Assembly (NCBI RefSeq): GCF_004337985.1
Contig: NC_043741.1
Coordinates: 815,920 to 879,919 of the forward strand
DNA from: Pyricularia pennisetigena
Lineage: Eukaryota; Ascomycota; Sordariomycetes; Magnaporthales; Pyriculariaceae
Length of the DNA: 64,000 bases
Direction: 5' to 3'
A program made the position numbers and the translations under genes. Positions 1-11,908 of this stretch are shown piece after piece (within the stretch, counting starts at the first letter, position 1; each line of letters opens with the position of its first letter). Under the pieces are notes generated by a model, which saw only the letters and a program-made list of their open reading frames with translations, searched no databases and had not been told where the DNA came from.

Positions 1-1
1 C

Positions 2-1024
2 ATGACCGAAAAGTCGCCATCCAGCGCCCAGACGGGCCAACCGCAGCAGCAACGACAACTACAAAATCCACTTCCAAACAGCACGCAACCACAGCAGCGG
101 CCACAAGAACGGCCACGATCCCCGCCCCCACCACCGACAAGCCCCATATCACCCTCCACCCGCCTGCCGCCCGACATCGCGCCCGCCGTACCCGTTCCGA
201 CCGCGACCGGCAGCAGCACGCGCTACACGGCCGTCCCGTCGCCGTCCGCCGTGTCATTTTTCGCAGCCAACCGCCCTGCCTTGACGCACCTGTCGCAACC
301 GGACCAAAACGCGCCGCCGACGCAGGCATCTACGTCATCCCAGGCGCAGCCGCCGCTGGACGCTCCCCCGCCGCCCAGGCCGCTCGACTTCGACACGAAC
401 CCCGACGTCCTGGCGATCAAGTCGGCCATTTCCATCCTGCAGATCCAGCGCGCACGCGCCCAGGCCGACATGGCCGCCTTGGGGCGCGCCAGGGACGCCG
501 CGATGCGGGAGCCCCTCGCCTTTGTGGAAGACCTGCGCACCGGGAGGGTCGCGACTGCGCCCGAGGCGCCGACCCTCTTTGACCCCTTTGCGCCCCTGGG
601 CGAAGACGAAGACGATGATTCCTCGTCCGACGAGGATGCAGCGACGGCCGACGCCAGCGCCACAAAAGGCAAGCAGCCAGCAGGCGCGTCTTCGAAACCT
701 GCCAGCCAGCGGGGCAAGGACCCGTCGCCGCCGTGGCGCAACCTACCCAGGCCCCAGAACGTCGTGCGCTGCCCGCCGATAAACTGGTCGCAATATGCCG
801 TCGTCGGCGAATCGCTCGACAAGCTGCACAACGAGCAGGTGGCGCGCCCCAACCCCGGTGCCCCCGCCGTCATGGGCTCCGGCGGCGTCTACGAGTTCAA
901 GGGCGGCTCGCCCTCCCAGCCTGTAGGTCCCGGCCCGAGGTTTGTTGGCGTCGCTGCGCCCTACGATCCGCAGCGCGACAAGCTCGAGAAGAAGCCCAGG
1001 AAGCCAAAAGGCGCTGCGGTTTGA
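2..1024 (+). CDS. Conserved fungal protein of unknown function (possibly 5'-truncated)
   Basis: An uninterrupted reading frame of 340 residues starts at the ATG at 2-4 and ends with TGA at 1022-1024. The first 125 residues are low-complexity (Q, P and S rich). A short helical segment follows at about 133-180, starting PDVLAIKSAISILQIQRAR. Next come an acidic serine/aspartate patch near 200-215 and a conserved-looking block near 245-280 containing NVVRCPPINWSQY and GESLDKLHNEQ. The C-terminus is basic (KLEKKPRKPKG). From memory the INW...GESLDKLHNEQ block recurs in uncharacterised filamentous-fungal proteins, but I cannot assign a function. Because the window begins one base before the ATG, an upstream exon or start cannot be excluded. 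A possible poly(A) signal AATAAA lies at 1286-1291. It converges on the urea transporter gene. Confidence 0.7.
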   Translation: MTEKSPSSAQTGQPQQQRQLQNPLPNSTQPQQRPQERPRSPPPPPTSPISPSTRLPPDIAPAVPVPTATGSSTRYTAVPSPSAVSFFAANRPALTHLSQPDQNAPPTQASTSSQAQPPLDAPPPPRPLDFDTNPDVLAIKSAISILQIQRARAQADMAALGRARDAAMREPLAFVEDLRTGRVATAPEAPTLFDPFAPLGEDEDDDSSSDEDAATADASATKGKQPAGASSKPASQRGKDPSPPWRNLPRPQNVVRCPPINWSQYAVVGESLDKLHNEQVARPNPGAPAVMGSGGVYEFKGGSPSQPVGPGPRFVGVAAPYDPQRDKLEKKPRKPKGAAV

Positions 1025-1922
1025 CGAGTTGGGGAGGTGTGTATAATACCGTCGGGACCGTTCGGGTGTTGGCTCCGGCCGGAGACTTGGCTACTTGTCG
1101 GTTTACCTCCAAGATGTGAGGATGAGTATGACTGTCATGTATGATTTTTACAGCGAATGACTAGGTATGCATGGCTACGGAGTTTTTGGTTTTGTGAAAT
1201 GCTTCCAATGGAGGACTTGAGCGACTATACATCAGAATACGCAGGCCCAACGAGGATGTACCTCTTCTGGTAAAGCGGAAACGGAAATAAAATTACAAAG
1301 AAAATAGCAAATCAATCAGTGACCGGTATTTTGAACGTCATAAAATGATGCTGAACAAAAATGTACTGCCCTACGCTTCTTTCCAAATAATATCGACTGT
1401 ATTCCTAGCTACTACCTCCCGTAAGTGCCTATAATTTTGGGCAGGAGAAGAAAACTAAAAAAAAAAAAGCTATTGTCACTCAAAAAATTGATAAGGGGTG
1501 TTATGAGTGCATAACGACGGTGTAGGTGGAGAAGTTGTTTTTGCTTGACGAGCGGCTTCATGACACTGTACTAATTACTATCTACGTTCAACTGGAACTC
1601 AGAACCATAATGTAATCGCTTTTACCAAGCTCTGTGTACGCGCAACCCCCCTACCGCTTCCCCTTTTGACTCGCACTTTATATATTTTGCTAGTAGGGAA
1701 ATCAGGAGTTTTGGGTGGATGAATAGGCACGTAGGGTGTCCAAAATATTCGTCAAGTACTCTTTTTTTTTTTCCATGACTAGGTTCACCCCAGCTGACGA
1801 AGAGCCTCTATACCCAAGCTTTGGGAGATGATTACAGGATGGGTTGGCGTTCCGGCGAGATTCAGCCCGGCTTCCGCCTTGGCACACCTTGCGACAGGTG
1901 AGGAAAAAAAATCGCCCATGTC
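1025..1922. other. Intergenic region between convergent genes
   Basis: This AT-rich spacer holds the 3' ends of the left-hand unknown gene and of DUR3. An AATAAA is at 1286-1291, and short A and T runs occur near 1457 and 1765. No open frame here shows protein-like composition or a recognisable motif. Confidence 0.6.
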
Positions 1923-4569
1923 CTAGTCCTCCTGCTTCTTTTCCTCCGACCCGGTCTTTGACTCGTACGCAACCACTCCCTCGATTGGTTCGCCCGAACC
2001 ACTGCTCTTGGTCTTCATGCCCAGCATACCCTTGGTCACGCGCAAGATGCTGTAGCGGCCCTCCCAGAGCGGGAAGACGCCGACGGCACCGGTGCTGGCA
2101 AAGATCCAGATGATGCCGACGGTAACCCAGCCGGTGAAGAAAGGCTTGGAGAAGACGTAGCCGGACCCGTACATGGGCATGGGCCAGAGGACCAGGAACG
2201 AAATGGACATCAGGCAGGTGAGCCACTTGGCGATCCTGGACGCCCTGTGCAGCTTGGCCATGTCCTGCTCGGGCGCCACGACCGTGAAGCCAGGAGCAGC
2301 GCCGGCAGGCCGGTCGCTACCGCTCTCCAGCTCGCCGCCCTCAGGGCCCGAGGGGCTCTTGTCGTCGTCGGCTTGTTCAATCGCGGCCATGGACGCCCAG
2401 TTGTAGTCGTCGGCACCAAAGGCGAATGTGAGCACCGGCACAAACACGATGGGACTCAGGAGGGCCACAACGTTGCCTGCCAACATGGGGCTGTTGGATC
2501 CGAGGTTCTCAATGGAGAGCACGCCGTTGAACTCACGTGAGCATGTGACGGTCCATGCCACAAGGGCGCAGATGAGGCCGAGGACGGGAGCGCCCGCGGC
2601 CGCGACCCTGTTTTGTCGCTTCCAGAATAGGGTGAGGGTAGCTGGAATCACGGCAGCGCTGATCATGACACCCATCCAAAGCTATAGAGAACACGTTAGT
2701 CGGCGAAGAAGAAAAAAAGGTTGAGAGTCAACGAAAAAAAGGGGTACTAACATAGAGCCATCCCATAGAAATACCGGCATGGTGAAGGCCAACCGAAAAA
2801 CCGGCCATTATGAGACCATAGGCGCAGACACTAATGTGTGAGACGGCGATAAGATTCTTGCCTTTTGCAGATGGGTTGATATATGTTCTGTGACTTGTGG
2901 TTAGTGTCTATACGAAGCGTCTATCGCCAGAGTTCATGGGGAAACTCACTGGTAAATATCGTATGTGACGATGGAAGAGACTGAAATCAGCTGGGACGAG
3001 AAAGCCGAGGCCACGGCCACTGCGGCAAATTTTGTCAGTTTCCTTGTATGACCGAATCAAAAGTTTGGAGCGTCATCTTACTGAAGATCATGATCAATGT
3101 GCAAACGGCACCCGACTGCCCAAGAAGCGCCACGGCCGCATAGGGCAGAACCAGACCCGCCGTGACGTCGGCAGGCAACATTCGGTCAGGATAGGTTGGG
3201 AACGCCGGGCTGCCCTCAAGAGCCAGGGCGGAGAGTCCCATTGTTGTAGCACAAAGCCACGGAATTGCGAACCAAGCTAGACCGCCGATGATATATCCCG
3301 GAAGGGCGTGGACAGGGGACGCCGCAATGGCCTTGTTGTAGTATCCTATTTCATTCGGTTAGCTACTCTCCTAAGACATTCTATTCTATACGGCAAATCA
3401 CTTCTTGGGGGAGATAACCAACCATTGTCCATGAACACAGTTCCAAAATTCCCCACAATGTTGATCACAAAAAAGACGATCCCTTCTCTGGATTGCATGG
3501 TCAGGTAGGACCCTTGCGCATTTCCATCCACCGGGTGTGAAGCTGCCGCGGCCACAAGGCGATCGTACACCACCGAGGGGGATCCCAACCTGCTGCCCGT
3601 CGAATAAGCAGTAAATGCAAAAATGATTATGATAACATTGACAATGACGGTGTGGATGTAGTCGCTGAGGAATGTGGCTTTGATTCTAAAGCAAACGTTA
3701 ATCAGCATGTTGAGTCCAGACAGGGTTCTTGTGCATGGATGGTCCGACTTACCCGCCAAAAGTGGTGTAGATAACTACACTGAGGGGAATCAAGAAACAA
3801 GCAGCTTCGGTAGACATGCCGGTCAGAGATGTCATCACGGCTGAGCCACCCACGATAAGCATCAAAGTGACCAGGATGTTGGTAAACAGGCAGAAGCAGA
3901 TGTATACACAATGAGTGACTCGGCCTTGTAAAAAGTCAGCAAACATATTCTTGTACAACTGCCAGTATCTAATACTCTGTCAGAAAATAGACGACTTACC
4001 ATATCGGGCACGAATAACCTCGAGGACGGTATGTGCGTTGGGAGCTCGCTTCTTTAGTTCAATGGCGAGCGTTGCGAAGAGAATGATCTGAACGGTAGCT
4101 CCTGAAGCGTACTGTAGATGAGGCCTGTTAGCAGTTTTCTCCCACGAGCATAGTAGCAAACAAACATTGATGTGCGACAGAACCCACCCAGAAAGGACCA
4201 GACACGCCGTATCGGTAGGCCACGCCAGAAGACTGCAGCAACGTAGCGGCCCATGTCCAGGAAGAGACGACTGCCGAAGCGACCAAGCCAGACTTGACGG
4301 TCCTGCCAGCTGTGTTGAACATTTCCGAGGTTTGAGACTCATTGTTATATCTTTCAACGAGAAGCGTTAGACAGCAGGTCTTGCAAGGGAACAAACACGA
4401 CGAGATAGATGGTCCTGCAACAGCCAGGGGCCTACCTCTTCAAAACCCAAGTCAAGAAAATCATCAAAAAGGAGAACAAAAAGCCAAGGCCAACAACAAT
4501 GCCGTAGCCATAGGCCTGGCCCAAAGGCGGGGAGATAGCGCCAGAGGCTGGACCGCCGCCGCCTGCCAT
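1923..4569 (-). CDS. DUR3: Urea active transporter (sodium:solute symporter family)
   Basis: Plasma-membrane urea/H+ (or Na+) symporter that also carries polyamines in yeast. I read nine exons on the minus strand: 4569-4436, 4350-4188, 4111-4000, 3924-3753, 3685-3423, 3345-3082, 3019-2950, 2887-2752 and 2681-1923, joining to 690 residues, close to the family length. Start ATG is 4569-4567, giving an N-terminus with [16 protein letters not shown], typical of Dur3. Family landmarks follow in order: [95 protein letters not shown] and [17 protein letters not shown]. Many hydrophobic spans are visible, with a long acidic cytoplasmic loop and a charged tail. All introns are 62-85 nt with GT-AG ends. 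It diverges from urea amidolyase across a GATA-rich promoter, so import and breakdown of urea are paired. Confidence 0.95.
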
Positions 4570-4898
4570 GACGAGAGTTTGTTGCTCTTTGATGTTCAAG
4601 GTGTATTACTGTTCAGAGTGTTGACCAGCCAAGCTATTTGGACTTGCGCATGCCGTGGCATTGTGTTTCGAGGGCTGTCAAGCGAGATGGCGCACCAAAA
4701 TTCTATATTAAAAAGATCCGAATGGATATCCACTACTGTAGTCTAATCTATCTTGCTGCAAGAAAACCAAACAAGCATTCGCCATCCGCTGACGGAGATG
4801 TACACTATGGTGACAGCATCCTGATTAGCCCTCCCTCGCCAAGAGGCCATGATAACAATCGCACAGCAAGGGCCAAGAAAGCTTAGTATGATAGGTCA

Positions 4899-4904
4899 GA
4901 TAAG
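4899..4904 (+). promoter_or_regulatory. GATAAG site near DUR3
   Basis: A single GATAAG core 330 bp upstream of the DUR3 start codon. This is the consensus of the AreA/NIT2 GATA factor, but the motif is short and one copy could arise by chance. Confidence 0.4.
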
Positions 4905-5592
4905 GTGCTCAAGGCAGTCTGGTTGGTCACTCTTGGGGTGGAAATGTTTTGGATGGGGCTGAATTAATCGGAACGAGGGGGGAAATATACGTAGATCTGG
5001 GCCCTGAAACCGGAGATCGAATTTGGGGAAGCTGGGGGTTGCCGCTTGGCCGAACACTGAGCGTCTGTCGCGTGCTTGAGGCTGGACGGATGCCGAGAAA
5101 TTGGTGGGGGGCCACTGCATGTGTATTGCATGGGTCAATCAGCCACACCGGCGAGCCGAGTGAGAGCTCCTAACTACACCTAGCTATCGACACCTAGGTC
5201 AATCTGTCTGTCTAAATTTTTCGAAACACCTAGATGGTAACACGATAGTTTGGGCGCGTAGGTAGTACTGATGGTGATTCTTGACTGGGCTGCTGTATCG
5301 AATCTCGAATGTAGCGGTAGACGTTGACAGTACTACAAAGTACTACAAAGGCCTACAAGTACAGTATATACATGTACTTTTTGCCAAGAAAAAAATACCA
5401 CTTTGCGCCCTTCAAATTCCTTTCTCGGAAAATGCAGGAAGGGGATAGAGGCTGGAGTCAGGTGGGACACCGTTGGATACTACTGTAGCTTCGGTGGGTT
5501 AGGACGAATTGGGGCTTTGAAACCCAAAGCTGACCACGACAAATTACCTCGTTCTATGAGCAGTGATAAAATTTAGGTTACATAAAATGAAT

Positions 5593-5603
5593 GATAAGAT
5601 AAG
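5593..5603 (+). promoter_or_regulatory. Overlapping double GATAAG site
   Basis: Two GATAAG hexamers overlap by one base (GATAAGATAAG). Closely spaced GATA pairs are the preferred binding arrangement of AreA/NIT2-type activators. The pair sits about 570 bp before the proposed DUR1,2 start and 1.0 kb before DUR3. Confidence 0.55.
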
Positions 5604-5656
5604 GCAAATTTCCCGGTGCTACATCAAAAACTGCCGGCGGCCATCAGGGCTGGCCC

Positions 5657-5662
5657 GATAAG
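5657..5662 (+). promoter_or_regulatory. GATAAG site upstream of DUR1,2
   Basis: A third GATAAG copy about 55 bp downstream of the overlapping pair and 504 bp before the proposed DUR1,2 ATG. The local clustering of three copies is what makes it notable. Confidence 0.45.
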
Positions 5663-6165
5663 GAAGTGACGTTGTAAAATCTGACCCAAAATTGTGGATA
5701 TGACTTAAACAAATATGGAATGAACGCTCAAATATTCTATAGACGTGGGGTAAATTCATTATCAAACATTCGTCCCGTCTCCTCCATTAGTCCTAGGCCG
5801 CCGGCGTTCTTCATCAACCTTGGTTAGCAGCAGTTGAACGAAACCAACACAGAAAAAAAAACTCTGCCAGGTTGCTATTTTCGAATCCATCACCACCCGC
5901 CGGCCTCGTTAGCCTATCGCTGAAGCATCAAGATCATGATAGATACTCCTCAAGCCAGCTTGGCCGGAAGTAAAGTCAATGGATTGGTATTGTCATCATT
6001 CGAGGAGAGCGAGGTGGCGTATAAATTCGAGTATGGTTTACTTGATTGAAAACACCACTTCTCTACCTCAAGAATCATCATCTAAATAGGTACATATCTT
6101 TCTCACATTTCAATGGGAGAGCTATCACCAAGCCTGCCAAGAAACGCCCAGATCAACGTCCAGTC

Positions 6166-9100
6166 ATGATTGGTAGAATAGGTACACTCTAGCCTAACTC
6201 GAATTACGCTTCATCTCAAAGCTGAAAAGCCTTCGCTAATCAGGGACATAGATGTTACCAATGGCAACGAATTGCGCCTACCGTTGACCATCCCCGAATG
6301 GAAAAATGCCAATGTAGCTGGCGGTGGCTTGGAACGGCTTCTGTTGCTGCTGGACAAGGAACAAAAGGCAGAATCCAACGCCTGGATCTCATTAGCGACT
6401 GAAGACTTAGTTCGCCAGCAATGGGAGGCTGCTCAGGCGGCCAAGGCCAGTGGAGCTGACGTCCCCTTGTTTGGTGTCCCGTTTGCGGCCAAGGACAACA
6501 TCGATGCCATTGGCTTTCCCACTACCGCCGCTTGTCCGGCTTTTTCTACAGGACCCGTGGACACTGACGCCACAGTCATCTCCCGGCTGAAGGGAGCGGG
6601 CGCCATCCTGATTGGCAAGACCAATCTTGACCAGTTCGCTACCGGCCTGGTGGGCACCCGATCTCCATACGGCGCAGTGTCCAACACGTTTGATCCTGAA
6701 CGTGTCAGTGGTGGGTCGAGCTCCGGAAGCGCCGTTGTAGTCGCGCGGGGCACTGTACCTTTTTCGCTCGGCACCGACACCGCCGGCTCCGGTAGAGTCC
6801 CGGCTGGCCTGAACAACCTCATTGGTCTGAAACCAACCAGGGGTGCTATCAGCACAACCGGTGTAATACCTGCCTGCAGAACGCTAGATTGCGTCTCCAT
6901 CTTTGCTTTGACGGTCGACGATGCACAGGAAGTCCTTGCCGTTGCCGAGGGGCATGATCCGTCAGACTCATACTCTCGGCCACGGCCATCTCTGACCGTT
7001 GAGCCTGCCATATCACAATCCCTCACATTTGCCATCTGCAAAGACCCAAACTGGTTCGGCGCCGCTGATAGAGCGTCAGCCTACGACGCTGCGCTCAACA
7101 GAGTACGAGATGCAGGGATTGCCTTGGAGCCAGTTGACTTCTCAGACCTGTTTGAGCTTGCAAGTCTACTCTACGAAGGCCCATGGGTAGCTGAGAGATA
7201 TGCTGCTATTAGATCCCTCATCGAGCATGAGCCAGCAGCACTTGACCCTACTGTCCGCCAAATCATCCTCAAAGCTAATGCGTTCAGCGCAGCCGACCTC
7301 TTCGATGCACAATATCGGCGTCAATATCTCGTCAAGAAGATTTCTGCGGCCTATGCAAAGTATGATGCAATCCTTGTGCCGACGGCACCAACATTCCCAC
7401 TACTCCGAGACGTCGCGCGGGAGCCTGTCAGGGAAAACTCGCTCTTGGGCACTTATACCAACTTTGTAAACTTTATGGACTGGTCGGCCCTTTCCATCCC
7501 CGCTGGTTTCTGCCCTCAGGAGCTTCCGTTTGGGATAACACTAATCTCAGACACTTGGCAGGAGCCAAAACTAATATCCCTAGCCAAGACATTCCTCTCG
7601 ACTAACAAGAGGCGCCTGGGCGCCACCAATACCTTATATCAACAGCCTGAAGTAGAAACTCAAATCCCCGCTTTGGAGAACAGCCTTCCCTCAAACACTA
7701 TATCCGTAGCTGTCGTGGGAGCACATTTGCGTGGATTTCCACTCAACAAAGATCTGACGTCGAGGGGTGCCGTGTTCTCAGAAGCCACCAAAACGGCGCC
7801 TCAATACCAAATCTTTTCCTTGGCGGCTCCCGAGGGTGCTATCCGGAAGCCTGGCCTGCGACGAGTCGGCAAAGGCGAAACGGGCCACCCTGTTGAGGTC
7901 GAGGTTTGGAAGCTACCAGAGGCTCAGTTTGCTAGCTTCTTTGTCACAATCCCAAGTCCACTAGGTCTTGGCTCCATAGAGCTTGCAACAGGTTCCTGGG
8001 TCTTTGGTTTCATTTGCGAGCCCGCGGGCTTTGACGATGCGGTTGACATCAGCCATTACGGAGGTTGGAAACACTATATGGCAGCTCAGTCAGGTAATGG
8101 AGTTGCAGCCGAGTCCAGAAATGGCGTTGTCGCCAAGGAGAAACATGTTTCATCCGCTCCCGACAGCTATATCGAATCTGCTCCGCGGCGGATCAAGTCG
8201 GTTCTGATAGCCAACCGGGGTGAAATAGCAGTCCGCATCATCAAAACCCTGCGGACCATGGGCATCAAGTCCATCGCCATCTACTCGACCGCCGACGCAG
8301 CGGCTGAGCATGTACGGATCGCCGACGTGGCCTGGCCGCTTCTTGGTGACACGGTCGGTGAGACATACCTGTCCCACAGCCAGATACTAGACGCCGCCAA
8401 GAAGACGGACGCAGATGCCGTGATTCCAGGGTACGGCTTCCTCGCCGAAAACGCCGACTTTGCCAGCAAAGTCGAGGAAGCAGGCCTCGTCTGGATTGGG
8501 CCGACACCAGACCAGATGCGTGATCTGGGGCTGAAGCACCGAGCGCGCGAGATTGCTCAAGCCGCTGGCGTCCCTACAGTCCCAGGAACGGCGCTGCTCA
8601 AGGACGGCGCGCAGGCGGTAGCCGAAGCGGGCAGGATCGGCTTTCCTGTCATGATAAAGAGCACTGCTGGCGGTGGCGGCATCGGACTGCGTGTATCGCA
8701 CGATGTCGAATCGCTCAAGGAGGACTATGAGAGCGTCCAGAGATTGGCGGCTTCTCACTTTGGCGACGCTGGTGTTTTCCTGGAACGTTTCGTCCAGCGA
8801 GCACGCCATATCGAGGTGCAGGTCCTGGGTGATGGAAAAGGGGCTGTCGTTACTGTCGGCGAAAGGGACTGTTCTCTCCAGAGACGCAATCAGAAGGTCG
8901 TCGAGGAGTGCCCGGCCTTCTTTGTACCTCAAGAGGTACGACAGAGGATGCGGAAGGCTGCCGTTGATCTCGCTGCAGCGGTCAGCTATCGCAACGTTGG
9001 CACGGTCGAGTTTATCTATGATGTTGACAAGGAAGATTTCTTCTTCCTCGAGATGAACACGCGTCTTCAGGTCGAACATCCGGTAACGGAAGAAGTAATG

Positions 9101-11908
9101 GGCCTGGACCTCGTCGAGTCGATGGTTCAGGTCGCAGGCGGCCAAGGCATAACTTATCAACCTCAAGCTGTCGACACCGACAACAAGTTCTCGATTGAAG
9201 CTCGCATATATGCCGAGTCTCCACTGCAGAACTTTCGTCCGTCTTCGGGCAAGCTGTTGGACATTCAGTTCCCTGCCAACGTCCGTGTTGACACGTGGGT
9301 TCGTTCCGGAACAGAGTTGTCATCCTCTTATGACCCCCTGATTGCCAAGATAATTGCAACCGACAGTTCGAGAAGCGCAGCAATAGACAGGCTCCTCGAG
9401 GCTCTGAGATCAACGACAATAACTGGCGTCGAAACCAACGTTGATTACGTGGCCCAGATAGTCGCATCACCGGAGTTTAGGGCTGGCAATTTCACCACCA
9501 AAACCCTGGACACATTTGCTTACCAGCTGAGAGCGGTCGAGGTATTGGAGCCTGGTCCTGGGACGACGGTACAGGATTACCCGGGCCGAACCGGCTACTG
9601 GCACATTGGCATTCCCCCCTCGGGTCCAATGGACAGCTGCTCCCTTCGAAGGGCAAACAAGCTTGTGGGCAACGAGGAGGGCGCCGCAGGACTCGAATGT
9701 AGCATCCAGGGCCCGAAATTATTGTTCCACTGTGATGCGGTCGTGGCCGTGACTGGGGCGCTGGCCGATGTCTCTGTTGATGGCCATGTTGTCGATTCCA
9801 CAAAGGCAATCCAGATTAAAAAGGGCCAATCTCTGTCCGTGGGTATACCAACATCCGGCTGCCGTTCTTACATTGCCTTCCAGGGCGGAGGTCTCCACGT
9901 GCCCGATGTGTATGGCAGCCGATCAACCTTTACCCTCGGTAGGCTCGGAGGTCTCAACGGGCGAGCGCTGCAGTGCGGAGACCTTTTGAGACTAGAAAGT
10001 CTACCGGTGGACGAAGTATTGCGGTCTCGACCAGCCACGCTCCCAAGACTACCACTTCCCACGGGCTTTGTGTCGCAATGGAAGGTTGCTGTCATGCCCG
10101 GTCCGCATGGCTGTCCAGACTTCTTCACCAAGGAAGGATACCAAGAGCTGTTCGCTGCATCTTGGAAAGTCCATTACAACAGCAATCGGTCGGGCGTCCG
10201 TCTCCGAGGGCCTACGCCGCAATGGGCGCGTGCAGACGGCGGCTCCGCCGGCCTCCACCCTTCAAACATACACGACAGCCCATATGCCATAGGAAGCATC
10301 AGCTTTACGGGAGACGACGCGGTGGTGCTGACGGGCGATGGACCCAGCCTAGGCGGCTTTGTAGTGTTTGCTACCGTGATCACGGCTGAGATGTGGAAAT
10401 TTGGGCAGATGCGCCCTGGCGACCAGATTCAACTCGTGCCGGTCCATCGGAACTGGGCGCTTGAACAAGCAGCCGAGTTTGACGAGAGTGTTAAAAACCT
10501 TGCTGATCTCCCTGACTGGTCAGCAACTGCAGCCTCGGATACTTTAACGCAGGAGCATCTTACCTCTGAGGCAGTCATCCTCGTAGACGGAGAGGATGGA
10601 GTGATTTGCCGGCCGTTTGGTGATAGGGCCTTCCTGCTCGAGTTTGGACAGCACGATGGATTCAACCTGTTGCAAACCTATCAGATCGCGAGCCTCGTCC
10701 GACAACACAAAGCATGCCCAATTCCAAACGTCGAAGAGCTAGTTCCCGGTGTCCGCACGCTGCTTGTCATGTGCCACACGCTGGCAACAGTTGACAAGGC
10801 CTTGGAGGAGCTAAAGTCGCGGGTACCGGCGCTCATACAAGACCTGCCGACCGCGCTCCCGTCCCGCAGAGTTCGCCTGCCATTTGTCTTTGATGACAGC
10901 GTCTCCCAGGCGGCTGTCGGCCGCTACATGAGCACGATCCGCAGCTCGGCGCCGTACCTCCCAAGCAACGTGGAATTCTTGCGCGAGCTCAACTTCCCCG
11001 ACAAGGGCGTGGAAGCGGTCCGGGAGGTGCTGGAAACTGGCGACTTCTTGGTGCTGGGGCTGGGCGACGTCTACCTGGGCTCGCCTTGTGCGGTGCCGCT
11101 GGACCCTCGGCATCGATTGTTCGGCACCAAGTACAACCCGTCTCGGTCCTTTACGCCCCGAAACTCGGTGGGCATCGGCGGCCAGTACATGTGCATCTAT
11201 GCGACGGACTCGCCGGGTGGTTATCAGCTCCTGGGGAGGACAGCCCCGATCTGGGACTCGTACGGAAGCATCAACAGCGACGGGGGCGACAGAGAACCTG
11301 CTTGGATGTTCCAGCTCCTGGACCGCATTTCGTTTCACCCCGTTTCCGAGGAAGCGCTGGACTCTGCCATCGCATCCGGCAAGTATCACGATCTTATCAG
11401 CATTGAGGAGGATGCTCTCAATCTGAAAGACTACGAAAAGTGGCTGAGCGATAACGCCCAAGACATAGAGCACGTCGTGCAGCAGCGCGTCCAGGCGGTG
11501 CGGAGCGCGCCCTTTTACAACGAGCTCCTCAGGCCCTTTGAGGATGCCACACACGATGCAGCATCCAGCCCGGGACAAGCGGTGCTTGACGATACCTCGG
11601 GTGAGCGGGTCAAGGCTAACATTCCAGGGAGGTGTTTTCGCATTCACGTAAAAGAAGGCCAGGAGGTGGATGTGGGAGATGACGTGGTGAGTTGCCCAAC
11701 TTTTTTTTTTTTTTTTTTTTTCTGATGACACACGACGTGGTCAAGGTGTGGCCAGACTAACATGCGGAACTAGGCGTGGATTGAGGCAAATAAGATGGAG
11801 CTGAAAATATGCTCGCCGGTGCGGGGGAGGTGCGTCAGGGTATGCGTAGCGGCAGGCAGCATCGTTGACGCTGGGGACGACTTGGTTGTCATTGCTTCAG
11901 TGTCGTAG
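6166..11908 (+). CDS. DUR1,2: Urea amidolyase (allophanate hydrolase fused to biotin-dependent urea carboxylase)
   Basis: Converts urea to allophanate (ATP, biotin, bicarbonate) and then to ammonium and CO2 in the cytosol. Proposed exons are 6166-6172, 6222-11686 and 11774-11908 (1868 residues; yeast about 1835). An amidase-signature domain comes first, with AAKDNID, the glycine/serine motif GGSSSGSA and GTDTAGSGR giving the Lys-Ser-Ser triad. The AtzF-like C-terminal part follows. Biotin carboxylase starts near 660 (LIANRGEIAVRI), with the ATP-grasp loop STAGGGGIGLR near 810 and EMNTRLQVEHPVTEE near 945. KipA-like (from about 1110) and KipI-like (from about 1460) carboxyltransferase parts follow, then a biotinyl domain in the last exon. 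The biotin motif reads EANKM rather than EAMKM. The start exon is inferred: no in-frame ATG precedes the conserved region in exon 2, and a 49-nt GT-AG intron with CTAAC joins ATG-ATT-G to it. Confidence 0.94.
11701..11721 (+). repeat. T21 run inside the last DUR1,2 intron
   Basis: Twenty-one consecutive T residues begin 15 nt after the donor of the final intron (11687-11773). It is a mononucleotide run, not a polypyrimidine tract next to the acceptor. Exact length may be unreliable if short reads were used. Confidence 0.85.

Larger units (their letters stand above)
4570..6165. promoter_or_regulatory. Bidirectional promoter region of DUR3 and DUR1,2
   Basis: The 1.6 kb between the two divergent start codons holds no convincing gene. 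It contains GATAAG cores at 4899-4904, 5593-5598, 5598-5603 and 5657-5662, plus weaker GATA cores nearby. These match the site used by AreA/NIT2-type nitrogen regulators. A perfect tandem decamer lies at 5331-5350. That these sites control both genes is inference from position and from the known nitrogen control of urea catabolism in fungi. Confidence 0.6.

Noticed and set aside
6272..6274. TTG as the start of urea amidolyase.
   Set aside because: TTG is not a normal fungal start, and a short upstream exon supplies an ATG in frame. The same reasoning rejects the TTG at 34862 (ORC3), the GTG at 53198 (FRS2) and the TTG before 21708.
8387..9166. A 259-codon open frame on the minus strand.
   Set aside because: Antisense shadow of the biotin carboxylase domain of DUR1,2.
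10811..11731. A 306-codon open frame on the minus strand.
   Set aside because: It lies antisense to the carboxyltransferase part of urea amidolyase, which has strong family motifs on the plus strand. The minus frame has no recognisable domain.
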